DNA of 64,000 nt from Limnohabitans radicicola. Lineage in GTDB: Bacteria; Pseudomonadota; Gammaproteobacteria; Burkholderiales; Burkholderiaceae_C. Each line of letters starts with the position of its first letter. Positions within the stretch are counted from its first letter, which is position 1. The notes below the pieces were generated by a model, which saw only the letters and a program-made list of their open reading frames with translations, did not search any database and was not told the origin of the DNA. Below are positions 45,708-53,572 of this stretch, in pieces. The stretch covers positions 124,001 through 188,000 of the forward strand of contig NZ_JACYFT010000001.1 in the NCBI RefSeq assembly GCF_014837235.1, written 5' to 3'. The translations under genes were made by a program, and so were the position numbers.

Positions 45708-46547
45708 ATGGATGATCCAAAGTTGCAATCCAAAATTTATACAACCATTGAAAAAATCAACTCAAAATCATTTGACACTTCAACACTGACAGATTTTTAC
45801 TCTGCCGTAAGATGGTCTGATGCTAATCAAAATTGGCCACTAACACTTGAAATTTCCAATTTTGTGGCGCACCATAAAAGAGATAGAGGTTACGTACTTG
45901 AAAAAATAGCATCAATGGAAGTTATTTCAAACTTCATTGAGGAAGAAAATTTCAATCAATCGAAATCTGTTAATGCACTAAAATTTCCTCAACGTGTCTT
46001 TGAGGCAATTCTTGATATACATGGGACAGAGATCAAAAAATATTACATCTTAGATAAGAAAAATAAATTTTACAACAGGAATAATAAACCAGATCCCTCC
46101 GGCAAAGTCCTCAAATATCTCAAGGGTGTTTTTTACACTATTGAATTTCAAAAACCACTAATTGATTCAAATGAGATCTATAGTGATTTTTTCGGATCAC
46201 TTAATTTTCATGCGGGTATTTTTAAAATAAATCGACTAAAGCCAGTCGACTTAGAAACAAAGAACGAGATCATTCTTTGTATATTATCTGTGCTATCTTC
46301 AATATCAATAGAAACAAAATCGGGTGCAATAATAAATCCGAAATTTAAAGCCGCCGACGGAGTAATTCAGCTACGTTACGGCTATCCATTTAAAAACCCA
46401 GCTGTCAGCTTTACCCTTAAAGGAGCAACATTAGACTTTCTTTTTTGTTCCGGTAAATTTGATGCTGAAGATCTTAAATTTTCTGAGCATTCTTCCGACT
46501 TGATTCGATCTGAATCGGGTGATTTATTTTTTGTTCAATGCAATTAG
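45708..46547 (+). CDS. AT-rich orphan gene, unknown function
   Basis: 279 residues. I do not recognise the family. Codon use is strongly AT-biased (many AAA, AAT, ATT), unlike every neighbour, which points to recent transfer. AAGGAG at 45697-45702 stands five bases before the ATG. No signal peptide or membrane segment. The sequence is rich in Lys, Asn, Phe and Ile; the middle holds IKKYYILDKKNKFYNRNN and the C-terminus GVIQLRYGYPFKNPAVSF. It stands next to a broken restriction gene and toxin-antitoxin pairs, so a defence or mobile-element role is possible but unproven. Confidence 0.75.
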   Translation: MDDPKLQSKIYTTIEKINSKSFDTSTLTDFYSAVRWSDANQNWPLTLEISNFVAHHKRDRGYVLEKIASMEVISNFIEEENFNQSKSVNALKFPQRVFEAILDIHGTEIKKYYILDKKNKFYNRNNKPDPSGKVLKYLKGVFYTIEFQKPLIDSNEIYSDFFGSLNFHAGIFKINRLKPVDLETKNEIILCILSVLSSISIETKSGAIINPKFKAADGVIQLRYGYPFKNPAVSFTLKGATLDFLFCSGKFDAEDLKFSEHSSDLIRSESGDLFFVQCN

Positions 46548-46888
46548 TTCATTCACACAACCCAAAGTGGGGCAACCTTTCGAATCAAACGCAAGGAAAC
46601 TAGGTGCATATCCAAGAGATGGCGGTGTAAAGAAACCGATCCATCATATGTAAATTTATTTTTTAAGCGAAGACAAACGTCCATAGGTGCACGAACAGTT
46701 CTCACGCAACGCCTACAACGGCACGTCCAACACATTTCATGGGCCGCGTGTGCCTTGGTGCTGACTCAAGAGTTGCGGACAAGCTGTCAGGACAGCCTCC
46801 GGCCCCGGGAGCAACGCAGCTTCGGCAACATACCCAGATTTTCTTCAACAAGCTCGCGCAGAAAGATGGCCAAAACTGTGTAAACCTA
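46548..46888. other. Gene-free stretch next to the hsdR remnant
   Basis: About 340 bases without a convincing gene. Composition changes from AT-rich (to about 46680) to GC-rich within it, so the border of the transferred segment probably lies here. Short open frames on both strands (such as the plus frame from 46739) have no recognisable domain. I see no terminal repeats or transposase. Confidence 0.5.
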
Positions 46889-47620
46889 TCAAATCGCCCC
46901 ACCAACCCCCTTAAATTTCTCCACAAACGCAGCCACCTTCTGAAACACGGTTTGCTTTTTGGTCAGGTACAGCGGGTTCAGGGGGCTCATTTTGGGGAGC
47001 ATGGCGTTGAGTTCGGTGCCGTTGTCGCTGGCGTATTCGCGCTTGAGTGAGTGGACGATGTAACGCTTGGCGGCGTCGGCGTTCAGGTTTTCTGAGCTGA
47101 TCAGCTCTTGCGCTTCGCGCAGCTGTTCGGCTTGCGCAAAGGTGAAGAAGGCTTCGATCACGCTGGCTTTGTCGTCGAACTGGCTCAGGTCCGTCTGGTT
47201 GATGAAGTCCACCAACAGGCTTTCTTTGGCACGGTTGCCCAAGCTGGCGCGAATGGCGCGGCGCACCTCTTCAACCAAGGCGGCTTTGGTCTTGACCTTT
47301 TTGTTGTTGTCGAAGATCAGCTCAAGGATGTAGTCCAGGTTGATCTCTTGCGACTTGAGAAAATCCACCTCAAACACCACATCGTCCCAATCGACGCTGG
47401 ACTGCTCGGGTTGCTGGCCTTCGCGTTGGCGGCGCAGCCAATCGCGGATGTCGTTGTAGGCCGATCGGTAATCTTGCACGGCCCGCTTGCTGGGGCTGGT
47501 CTGGATGAGCCGCAAGATTTGCTCGGTGTCGGCCAGATCAGTCAGGTATTTTTTGCCGTCGGCGGCGAGCAATTTCAGTTGGTTAGTGGCACACACCAAC
47601 TGACTGCTCTTGAACTTCAC
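46889..47620 (-). pseudogene. Type I restriction enzyme HsdR, C-terminal remnant
   Basis: 243 codons. The stretches [57 protein letters not shown] and [15 protein letters not shown] are characteristic of the helical C-terminal region of HsdR subunits, which are about 1000 residues long. The nuclease and helicase parts are missing. The frame opens at a GTG (47620) just after an in-frame stop seven codons upstream, so there is no longer N-terminus. hsdM and hsdS are also absent. I read it as a deletion relic; a functional small protein is less likely. Confidence 0.75.
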
Positions 47621-47655
47621 CCGATCCAGGCAAACATATCAAGGGCGGGCTCAGG

Positions 47656-48291
47656 TCATTCTTGGCCGCTGTGTGTGTCGTCGTAGATCTCGTGCAACGA
47701 CTTGCCGTTGAAGGTCCAGTGTGGTGAGGGCTGAATCGCGTAGTCTTTGGGCAAACCCAAAACGACGCGAGTGGCTGCCGACAACGAGCATTCTTGCCCT
47801 TCAAACATCACCTTCTTCTCGCTCGCCACTGTGGCTTGGCGGCTGCCGTCTTTGAAGACCAGCACCGAGCCGCTGGGGATGCCCAGCTCATGAAAATTCA
47901 TGCGTGGGCGACGCGCTTCTTTCATCACCTCTGCGGATTGTTTGTCTGCCGCGTCGGTGTCCGCTTCAATGGTTTTCTCCACCGCGTCGGTGATGTCCTC
48001 GACCTGTAAAAGCTTCAAGACCGCGATCACCCGGTCCGCCTCGATTCGGAAAAACTCCCGGTTCGGGTTGATCCGATCTTTGCCAAACGCATAGTGCAAA
48101 GCGCGCTCCACTTCGCTTGCGTCTTTGACTTGACACGCAAACGCGCAGTCGTAAGGCACAGGCACACCAGTGCTGTAAAGCTGCTTCATCCGCGCTTCCA
48201 CCTCCATTTGGGTGGTCATGCCAATTTTGATCAGCCCTGGCATGGCGGGGTTGGTCAACACGTAAACGATTTGGTTGGAGTCGATGGACAT
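47656..48291 (-). CDS. GIY-YIG/T5orf172-type nuclease domain protein
   Basis: 211 residues. The N-terminal 90 match the T5orf172 branch of the GIY-YIG fold: IVYVLTNPAMPGLIKIGMTT, a conserved Arg in EARMKQL, and the acidic EFFRIE end. The last 65 (VLVFKDGSRQATV to HWTFNGKSLHEIYDD) resemble small RAMA/DUF4357-like modules seen in restriction-linked proteins. Such genes often lie between hsdS and hsdR, which agrees with the hsdR remnant 35 bases downstream. ATG 48291 is chosen; a TTG five codons earlier is possible. Whether it is still active is unknown. Confidence 0.75.
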   Translation of the reverse strand: MSIDSNQIVYVLTNPAMPGLIKIGMTTQMEVEARMKQLYSTGVPVPYDCAFACQVKDASEVERALHYAFGKDRINPNREFFRIEADRVIAVLKLLQVEDITDAVEKTIEADTDAADKQSAEVMKEARRPRMNFHELGIPSGSVLVFKDGSRQATVASEKKVMFEGQECSLSAATRVVLGLPKDYAIQPSPHWTFNGKSLHEIYDDTHSGQE

Positions 48292-48352
48292 AGATAGGGG
48301 CAACAAAACGGATGAACAGCTTCACACGCGGTGGAGCATAAAGCACTTATAA

Positions 48353-48402
48353 AAGGTAAAAAAATAACATAAATAGATTTTCTTTGTATTCATTTTTACC
48401 TT
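48353..48402. promoter_or_regulatory. AT-rich inverted repeat upstream of the RelE/HigA pair
   Basis: AAGGTAAAAA (48353-48362) and TTTTTACCTT (48393-48402) are exact complements, 30 bases apart, in an AT-rich divergent region between the GIY-YIG gene and the toxin gene. Likely an autoregulation site; inferred. Confidence 0.45.
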
Positions 48403-48472
48403 ATTCTGGCGATGGAGGGTTATTGTCGGAACCACACCACAGCCCGCATGAAATTATCAAAACGGATATAAA

Positions 48473-48811
48473 ATGAAACGCATCCAGTGGCTCGGCACCA
48501 GTCTCAATGCGGTCAGAGAATTTCCCGATGAAGCTCGGGCCATGGTGGGTACGGAGTTGCGGCAGATTCAAAACGGTTTGATGCCCAGCGACTTCAAACC
48601 CATGACGACCGTGGGCGCTGGCGTTTTCGAGATCCGGGTGCGAGCAGGCAACCAGTACAGGGTGATTTACGTGGCCAAATTTTCAGAGGCGGTGTATGTG
48701 CTGCATGCTTTCGTCAAGAAGACGCAGAAGACCAGCGCCCCCGATTTGGAGTTGGCGCACAACCGTTACAACGCATTGCTGAACACAAGAAAGGCAGGCA
48801 ATCAGTCATGA
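48473..48811 (+). CDS. RelE/HigB-like toxin (phage Gp49-like family)
   Basis: 112 residues. VFEIRVRAGNQYRVIYVAKF and AVYVLHAFVKKTQKT are the core strands of the Gp49/RelE mRNA-interferase fold, with basic residues at the C-terminus. As a toxin it would cut mRNA on ribosomes. It stands first, before the antitoxin, the reversed order typical for HigBA. The two genes overlap by ATGA. No ribosome site is clear; TATAAA abuts the ATG. Confidence 0.88.
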   Translation: MKRIQWLGTSLNAVREFPDEARAMVGTELRQIQNGLMPSDFKPMTTVGAGVFEIRVRAGNQYRVIYVAKFSEAVYVLHAFVKKTQKTSAPDLELAHNRYNALLNTRKAGNQS

Positions 48812-49098
48812 GCAACAAACTGAACATGGTCGTTGGCAGCGACAACGTCTTCCACGATCTCGGCTTTGCCGAAGCACAAAACCTGTTGCTGCGCGCCGAC
48901 TTGGTCTCGCACATCCGCAAGGTCATCCTCAAACTCGACATCACCCAAGCCGAGGCCGCGAAACGCGCTGGCATCAGCCAACCGCGCATGAACGATCTGG
49001 TCAAAGGCCGTACTCACAAATTCACGCTGGACGCGCTGGTCAATGTGGCAGCGCAACTGGGCTACACCGTCAAGCTGTCTGTCAAGCGGGCAGCTTGA
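48808..49098 (+). CDS. HigA-like antitoxin with HTH domain
   Basis: 96 residues. The XRE-type helix-turn-helix is LDITQAEAAKRAGISQPRMN followed by DLVKGRTHKFTLDALVNVAA. It would bind the upstream toxin and the promoter. Its start overlaps the toxin stop. Residues 1-35 may contact the toxin. Typical size and order for this type II system. Confidence 0.88.
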   Translation: MSNKLNMVVGSDNVFHDLGFAEAQNLLLRADLVSHIRKVILKLDITQAEAAKRAGISQPRMNDLVKGRTHKFTLDALVNVAAQLGYTVKLSVKRAA

Positions 49099-49138
49099 TG
49101 GAATGGCTGCTCTAGCGGCATCCAGCCGCACTATCGCA

Positions 49139-49678
49139 ATGAACCCACAAACTGTCCTCGACTTCTGGTTCACCGAACTCACCCCCAAGCACCACTTCGC
49201 CAAAGACCCCGCCTTGGACGAAACCATCCGCACCCGCTTCGGGGCCACGCTGGCGGCAGCAGCGCGGTGTGAGTTGTTTGCCTGGCGCACCACGCCCGAG
49301 GGGCGATTGGCCGAGATCTTGGTGCTCGACCAGTTCTCGCGCAATGTGTACCGCGACACCTCCCAAGCCTTTGCGCAAGACGCGCTGGCCTTGGCGCTGG
49401 CGCAAGAGCTGGTGGCCAGTGGGCAAGACCGCAGCCTGCCCTTGGCGCAGCGCAGCTTTGTCTACATGCCCTACATGCACAGCGAGTCCGCCCTGGTGCA
49501 CACCCAAGCCGTCATCCTGTTTGCGCAGCTGGGTAACGAAGACACCCTGCGCTTCGAGCAGCGCCACCAAGCCATCATCGAGCGCTTTGGCCGCTACCCC
49601 CACCGCAACGCCATCATCGGCCGCAAGTCCACGGCCGAGGAGCTGGCGTTTTTGAGTGAGCCGGGGTCGGGGTTTTAG
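49139..49678 (+). CDS. DUF924 family protein
   Basis: 179 residues. TVLDFWFTELTPKHHFAKDP, LILVLDQFSRNVYRDT-like ILVLDQFSRNVYRDTSQAF, and FVYMPYMHSESALVHTQAV are the three conserved blocks of DUF924, an all-helical family of unknown biochemical role. It is an ordinary chromosomal gene in GC content, placed between two toxin-antitoxin pairs; the accessory patch is thus mosaic. No clear ribosome site. Confidence 0.82.
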   Translation: MNPQTVLDFWFTELTPKHHFAKDPALDETIRTRFGATLAAAARCELFAWRTTPEGRLAEILVLDQFSRNVYRDTSQAFAQDALALALAQELVASGQDRSLPLAQRSFVYMPYMHSESALVHTQAVILFAQLGNEDTLRFEQRHQAIIERFGRYPHRNAIIGRKSTAEELAFLSEPGSGF

Positions 49679-49700
49679 CCACAGCGCTTTCCGCACAGCC

Positions 49701-49730
49701 AATAAATGTCAAATATTTTTGACATTTATT
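49701..49730. promoter_or_regulatory. Large palindrome before the HTH/AbiEii pair
   Basis: AATAAATGTCAAA (49701-49713) and TTTGACATTTATT (49718-49730) are perfect 13-base arms around TATT. It includes TTGACA and lies 25-55 bases before the HTH gene start, so it covers the promoter. Autoregulation by the HTH protein is the simplest reading. Confidence 0.65.
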
Positions 49731-49754
49731 ATGTCTTCATGCTCCAATGCAGCC

Positions 49755-50237
49755 ATGAATCTCACTGACATTGGCCTTATCGTTCAAACCCGCCGCGAAG
49801 CCTTGGGGCTGTCGCAGGCACGTTTGGCACGGTTGTCTGGTTTGTCGCGAGCCACCATCAACCAGCTGGAAAACGGCAGCCTGGTCGATCTGGGCACGCA
49901 CCGTTTGTTGGGCTTGCTGCATTTGCTGGGCATGGATCTGACAGCCCAAACCCGCACGCCCCGCACAAAGGCACTGGCTTTGCTGAGCCAAACCGCCAGC
50001 GTGAGTTACAAAACAGCGCTCATGCCCGATGCTTTGGCGCAGGCGCTGGTCAGCGGTGAGCTGCCCGATGCACTGCTGCCCCAGGTGTCCACCCTGCTCG
50101 ACGAAGCACCGTTACCCTTGATCGTTTCTGGCCTGGAAGAAGTGGCTCAGCGCACCCATACGCCCCCCAAGACACTCTGGAAAAACCTGACGGCTTGGGC
50201 GCAGGCTTTGCAGTCGCCTCGGACGGCTTGGGTTTAA
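49755..50237 (+). CDS. HTH (XRE-type) regulator, probable antitoxin
   Basis: 160 residues. N-terminal HTH: LIVQTRREALGLSQARLARL, SGLSRATINQLENG. The remaining 90 residues are an uncharacterised helical domain. ATG 49755 chosen; an in-frame ATG at 49731 touches the palindrome. It precedes an AbiEii-type nucleotidyltransferase by ten bases, so they form a likely toxin-antitoxin pair. In classical AbiE systems the antitoxin AbiEi is a winged-helix protein; the XRE type here is a variant arrangement. Confidence 0.82.
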   Translation: MNLTDIGLIVQTRREALGLSQARLARLSGLSRATINQLENGSLVDLGTHRLLGLLHLLGMDLTAQTRTPRTKALALLSQTASVSYKTALMPDALAQALVSGELPDALLPQVSTLLDEAPLPLIVSGLEEVAQRTHTPPKTLWKNLTAWAQALQSPRTAWV

Positions 50238-50247
50238 GGTCTCACAC

Positions 50248-50913
50248 ATGCGCAGTAACACCCAACCAGGCGATGTGCCAAAGGGCATTTGGCAAACTTT
50301 GTTGCCGCATGCCTTCACGCTGATCGATGAGATTGCGCTGCGGGGCATCGCTGATCCGTTCTGGACGTTTGGCGGCGGCACGGTGTTGATGCTGCGACAC
50401 CAGCACCGGTTAAGCAAAGACATCGATATCTTTGTGCCCGATCCACAGTACCTGGGTTTTGTGACGCCTCGGCTGAACGATGCAGCTGAAAGTGTGTCGC
50501 AAGACTATGTAGAAGGTGCTGGCTATGTGAAGCTGCTGCGCCCAGAGGGTGAAATTGATTTTGTGGCTTCGCCCAATCTGACGGCACAACCATTTGAAGA
50601 GTGGACCTTGCTGGGCCGCCAAGTCAAAGTTGAGACCTCAGCGGAAATCGTCGCCAAAAAACTGTGGCATCGCGGCGACCGGGCCACAGCCCGTGATCTG
50701 TTCGATTTGGCTTTGGTGATCGAACGTGAACCGGATTCCTTAATCACGGCTGCGCCTTATCTGACGCGCCACCGTGAGGCTTTTTTGTCGCAGCTTGAAC
50801 AGAGGCGGACAGTGCTGTCCGCTCAGTTTGAGGCGATTGACACCTTGAACTACCAACCCCGCTACGACGAAGCCGCGCAGCAAGTCAACGAATTCCTTTC
50901 AAAAATTGCATAG
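50248..50913 (+). CDS. AbiEii/AbiGii-type nucleotidyltransferase, probable toxin
   Basis: 221 residues. The nucleotidyltransferase motif is clear: FGGGTVLMLRHQHRLSKDID with Gly42-Gly44, Ser56, Asp58 and Asp60, then the third carboxylate in GEIDFVASP. KKLWHRGDRATARDLFDLAL is the conserved helical segment of the AbiEii family. These enzymes add nucleotides to RNA or other acceptors and block growth, for instance during phage infection. Placed directly behind the HTH gene. Confidence 0.85.
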   Translation: MRSNTQPGDVPKGIWQTLLPHAFTLIDEIALRGIADPFWTFGGGTVLMLRHQHRLSKDIDIFVPDPQYLGFVTPRLNDAAESVSQDYVEGAGYVKLLRPEGEIDFVASPNLTAQPFEEWTLLGRQVKVETSAEIVAKKLWHRGDRATARDLFDLALVIEREPDSLITAAPYLTRHREAFLSQLEQRRTVLSAQFEAIDTLNYQPRYDEAAQQVNEFLSKIA

Positions 50914-50918
50914 CAACC

Positions 50919-51536
50919 ATGCACATCTCCACCCTAACCGCCCTGCGCCAGCTCTACGGCCCCGCCCGTGAGCGTTCGGTCAAAAAAGAAATCCCGTCGC
51001 TCGACGCGCATGCGGTGCGCTTCATTGGCTTGTCGCCCTTTGTGGTGCTGGCCAGCAGCGATGCAGATGGGCACATGGACGCGTCGCCGCGCGGGGGCGA
51101 TGCGGGCTTCGTCAAGGTGTTGGATGCACAGACACTCTTGCTGCCTGATGCACCGGGCAACAACCGGCTGGACACGCTGGAGAACATCGTCGCCACGGGC
51201 CGCCTGGGCACTTTGTTCATGGTGCCGGGCTTTGACGAGACTTTGCGCGTGAATGGCCGCGCTGTGCTGTCAACCGATCCGGCTGACTTGGCGCGGTGTG
51301 CCGATGCGCGGCGCACGCCCGCGCTGGTGATCCGCCTGACGGTGGAGTCGGTGTACCTGCATTGCGCCAAGGCTTTCATGCGCTCCAAGCTGTGGGACGC
51401 CTCGCACCAGACCGACCGGGCGCAGATGCCCAGCATGGCCGAGATGCTGCGCGACCAGATCCTCGCCTTCAAGGGCGAGGAGATCGAGGCCGAAACCCAG
51501 GCCCAGATGCTGGCGCGCTACCAGCAGTCGTTGTAA
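50919..51536 (+). CDS. PPOX-class FMN-dependent flavoprotein (MSMEG_1061-like)
   Basis: 205 residues of the pyridoxamine-phosphate-oxidase split-barrel fold. FVVLASSDADGHMDASPRGG, LLLPDAPGNNRLDTLENIV and LGTLFMVPGFDETLRVNGRA are the FMN-binding blocks; KAFMRSKLWD is conserved near the end. The natural reaction is unknown. It begins six bases after the AbiEii gene but is a normal-GC housekeeping-like gene, so it may mark the right border of the accessory patch. Confidence 0.85.
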   Translation: MHISTLTALRQLYGPARERSVKKEIPSLDAHAVRFIGLSPFVVLASSDADGHMDASPRGGDAGFVKVLDAQTLLLPDAPGNNRLDTLENIVATGRLGTLFMVPGFDETLRVNGRAVLSTDPADLARCADARRTPALVIRLTVESVYLHCAKAFMRSKLWDASHQTDRAQMPSMAEMLRDQILAFKGEEIEAETQAQMLARYQQSL

Positions 51537-51544
51537 GGCGGGCT

Positions 51545-52213
51545 TTACTTTTTCTGCACCGGGTTGGCCAGCAGCAGGCTGGCCGAATAGGTCCGCATGA
51601 ACTCTTTGGCCTTGTCGATCGGGGCCGTCAGCCAAGCGCTGTACGCGCCTTCGTTCAAGATGGCGGGCATGCGCTTTTCGTTGCCGTTTTGCTGGTAACG
51701 GCGCATCAGCTCGTGGCTGTTGGCGTTCACCGTCAGCATGGCAAAGCTGATGATTTCTTCGCCGTCTTTGTGCCAGCGCTCCCAGAGTCCCGCCACACCC
51801 ATGGGCTTGCCGTTCACACGGGCAATGCGGGTGGGCACGGCCTTGCCGCTGCGCCAGTCGTCTTCAATGAAGGCCTGCATCGGGATGATGCAGCGCTGCC
51901 CTTGCAGCCAGGTGTCGCGGAAGTTGGTGGAGGTGGTCACGGTCTCCGACCGGGCGTTGACCAGCTTGGTGGAGCGCAGCTTGGCGTCTGACGCCGACTT
52001 GACCCAAGGCGGCACCAGCCCGTATTGGCCCTGGGCCAGTTCCAGCACTGCGGGTGTGTCGGCCACGGGCTCGGTCAGCTCGACCTGCGCCTTGCGGATG
52101 AACAGGCCAGGCTGGCGGGGCCAGACGGCTTTGCCCAGCAGTTGGGCGGGGGCAGCGACGCCAAAGGCTTCGTACAGATCGGCCGTTTTGAGGCATTCGT
52201 ATTGGGAACTCAT
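51545..52213 (-). CDS. SRAP (YedK/HMCES-like) family protein with altered active site
   Basis: 222 residues. SRAP proteins cross-link to abasic sites in single-stranded DNA through Cys2. Here the start is MSSQYECLK, so position 2 is Ser. The conserved NARSET with its Asn and the Glu in MQAFIEDDW are present, but the His normally found close before the RMP motif is replaced in the context [11 protein letters not shown]. If the reading is right the protein cannot form the usual bond. The next Cys (position 7) would need a different register. The ATG has a TAGCAT box seven bases upstream and no ribosome site. Confidence 0.8.
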   Translation of the reverse strand: MSSQYECLKTADLYEAFGVAAPAQLLGKAVWPRQPGLFIRKAQVELTEPVADTPAVLELAQGQYGLVPPWVKSASDAKLRSTKLVNARSETVTTSTNFRDTWLQGQRCIIPMQAFIEDDWRSGKAVPTRIARVNGKPMGVAGLWERWHKDGEEIISFAMLTVNANSHELMRRYQQNGNEKRMPAILNEGAYSAWLTAPIDKAKEFMRTYSASLLLANPVQKK

Positions 52214-52252
52214 GCGGAGGATGCTAACCGACGACCTGATACGCTCACGCCC
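52214..52252. promoter_or_regulatory. Overlapping divergent leaderless promoters
   Basis: Only 39 bases separate two divergent ATGs. Minus strand: TAGCAT (52226-52221) then seven bases to the SRAP ATG. Plus strand: extended -10 TG-A-TACGCT (52237-52245) then seven bases to the RluE-like ATG. Each -35 region would lie on the other's -10. Confidence 0.5.
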
Positions 52253-52786
52253 ATGCTGATCCGTTTCAACAAGCCCTATGGCGTGCTCAGCCAGTTCACC
52301 CCCGAGGGGCGCTGGCAGGGACTCAAAGACCACATCGACCTGCCCGGGGTGTATGTGGCCGGGCGGCTGGACGCCGACAGCGAGGGCTTGCTGCTACTCA
52401 CCGACGACGGCAAAGAACAAGCCCGCATTGCCGATCCGCGCTTCAAGATGGAAAAGACCTACCTGGTGCAGGTCGAAGGCGTGGTGGACGAGCAGGCGCT
52501 GACCGCCCTGGCCCGGGGCGTGACGCTGAACGACGGCCCCACCCTGCCCGCCCGTGCCCGGGCTGTAGAGCCGCCCGTTGACCTGTGGCCACGCACCCCG
52601 CCGATTCGGGAGCGCAAAAACATTCCGACCTCTTGGCTGGAACTGACGATCCGCGAGGGGCGCAACCGCCAGGTGCGCCGCATGACGGCGGCGGTGGGTC
52701 TGCCCACGCTGCGCCTGATCCGCATCGCCATTGGGCCGTATCACCTGCGTGACCTGCCCACGGGCACATGGCAGCAGGTGGATTAG
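52253..52786 (+). CDS. Pseudouridine synthase, RsuA/RluE family
   Basis: 177 residues without an S4 domain, as in Rlu[18 protein letters not shown], the catalytic-Asp motif [14 protein letters not shown], and [20 protein letters not shown] are present. RluE makes pseudouridine 2457 in 23S rRNA; the target here is inferred. The open frame extends far upstream but overlaps the SRAP gene; the ATG at 52253 is used. Confidence 0.9.
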   Translation: MLIRFNKPYGVLSQFTPEGRWQGLKDHIDLPGVYVAGRLDADSEGLLLLTDDGKEQARIADPRFKMEKTYLVQVEGVVDEQALTALARGVTLNDGPTLPARARAVEPPVDLWPRTPPIRERKNIPTSWLELTIREGRNRQVRRMTAAVGLPTLRLIRIAIGPYHLRDLPTGTWQQVD

Positions 52787-52833
52787 GGTTTCAGAGACAA
52801 TCCACGCATCCGTATCAAAAACAAGGAAGAACC

Positions 52834-53472
52834 ATGTCCGATTTGCTCAAGAAAATGCAATGGCGCTACGCCACCAAAAAAATGGACCCCTCCAAGGTCG
52901 TACCCCAGGACAAAGTGGACCGCATCGTCGAAGCCGCCCGCCTGGCCCCCACATCGAGCGGCTTGCAGCCGTTTGAAGTGTTGGTGGTGACCAACCCTGA
53001 GCTGCGTGCCCAGATCCAGGCCAAAGCCCACAACCAGGCCCAAGTGACCGAAGGCTCGCACCTCCTGGTGTTCGCCGCCTGGGACAACTACACCGCCGAG
53101 CGCATCAACACCTACTTCGACTTCACCAACGCCGAGCGCGGTGGCACCAACGAAGGCTGGGAAAACTACCGCAAGATGCTGCTGGCCAATTACCCAGGCC
53201 GCTCTGCCGAAGTGAACTTCGAGCACGCCGCCCGCCAGGCCTACATCGCCCTGGGCGCTGCGCTGATCTCGGCGGCTTTTGAAGAAGTCGACGCCACACC
53301 CATGGAAGGCTTTGTGCCCGCCGCTGTGGATGAAATTTTGGGCCTGGCCGCACGCGGTCTGCGCAGCGTCGTGATCGTGCCGCTGGGCTACCGCGCCGCA
53401 GAAGGCGACTGGCTGGCCAACCTCAAAAAGGTGCGCCGCCCACGCGAGAAATTCGTCACCGAGGTGAAATAA
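52834..53472 (+). CDS. NAD(P)H-dependent nitroreductase
   Basis: 212 residues of the flavin nitroreductase family. MQWRYATKKMDPSK, AARLAPTSSGLQPFEVLVV (FMN contacts) and LAARGLRSVVIVPLGYRAAE are typical. It reduces nitroaromatics or quinones; the natural substrate is unknown. AAGGAAG precedes the ATG at 52834, and GACAAT about 34 bases upstream is a likely -10. A terminator follows. Confidence 0.9.
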   Translation: MSDLLKKMQWRYATKKMDPSKVVPQDKVDRIVEAARLAPTSSGLQPFEVLVVTNPELRAQIQAKAHNQAQVTEGSHLLVFAAWDNYTAERINTYFDFTNAERGGTNEGWENYRKMLLANYPGRSAEVNFEHAARQAYIALGAALISAAFEEVDATPMEGFVPAAVDEILGLAARGLRSVVIVPLGYRAAEGDWLANLKKVRRPREKFVTEVK

Positions 53473-53494
53473 GCACCTGCGCAAGCACCGTCTA

Positions 53495-53525
53495 CACAAA
53501 GCCGCTTGCGCGGCTTTGTGCTTTG
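53495..53525 (+). terminator. Nitroreductase terminator
   Basis: CACAAAGCCGC, loop TTGC, GCGGCTTTGTG, then CTTT. The T tract is short. Confidence 0.75.
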
Positions 53526-53572
53526 ACGGGCCCACAAGTCAGCCTCCCGGACTGCCGCCCCACCCTCACACG

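Noticed and set aside
46739-47050. Possible small gene or transposon remnant between the orphan gene and the hsdR relic
   Set aside because: No transposase motif, terminal repeat or target duplication could be seen, and part overlaps hsdR; left as gene-free stretch.
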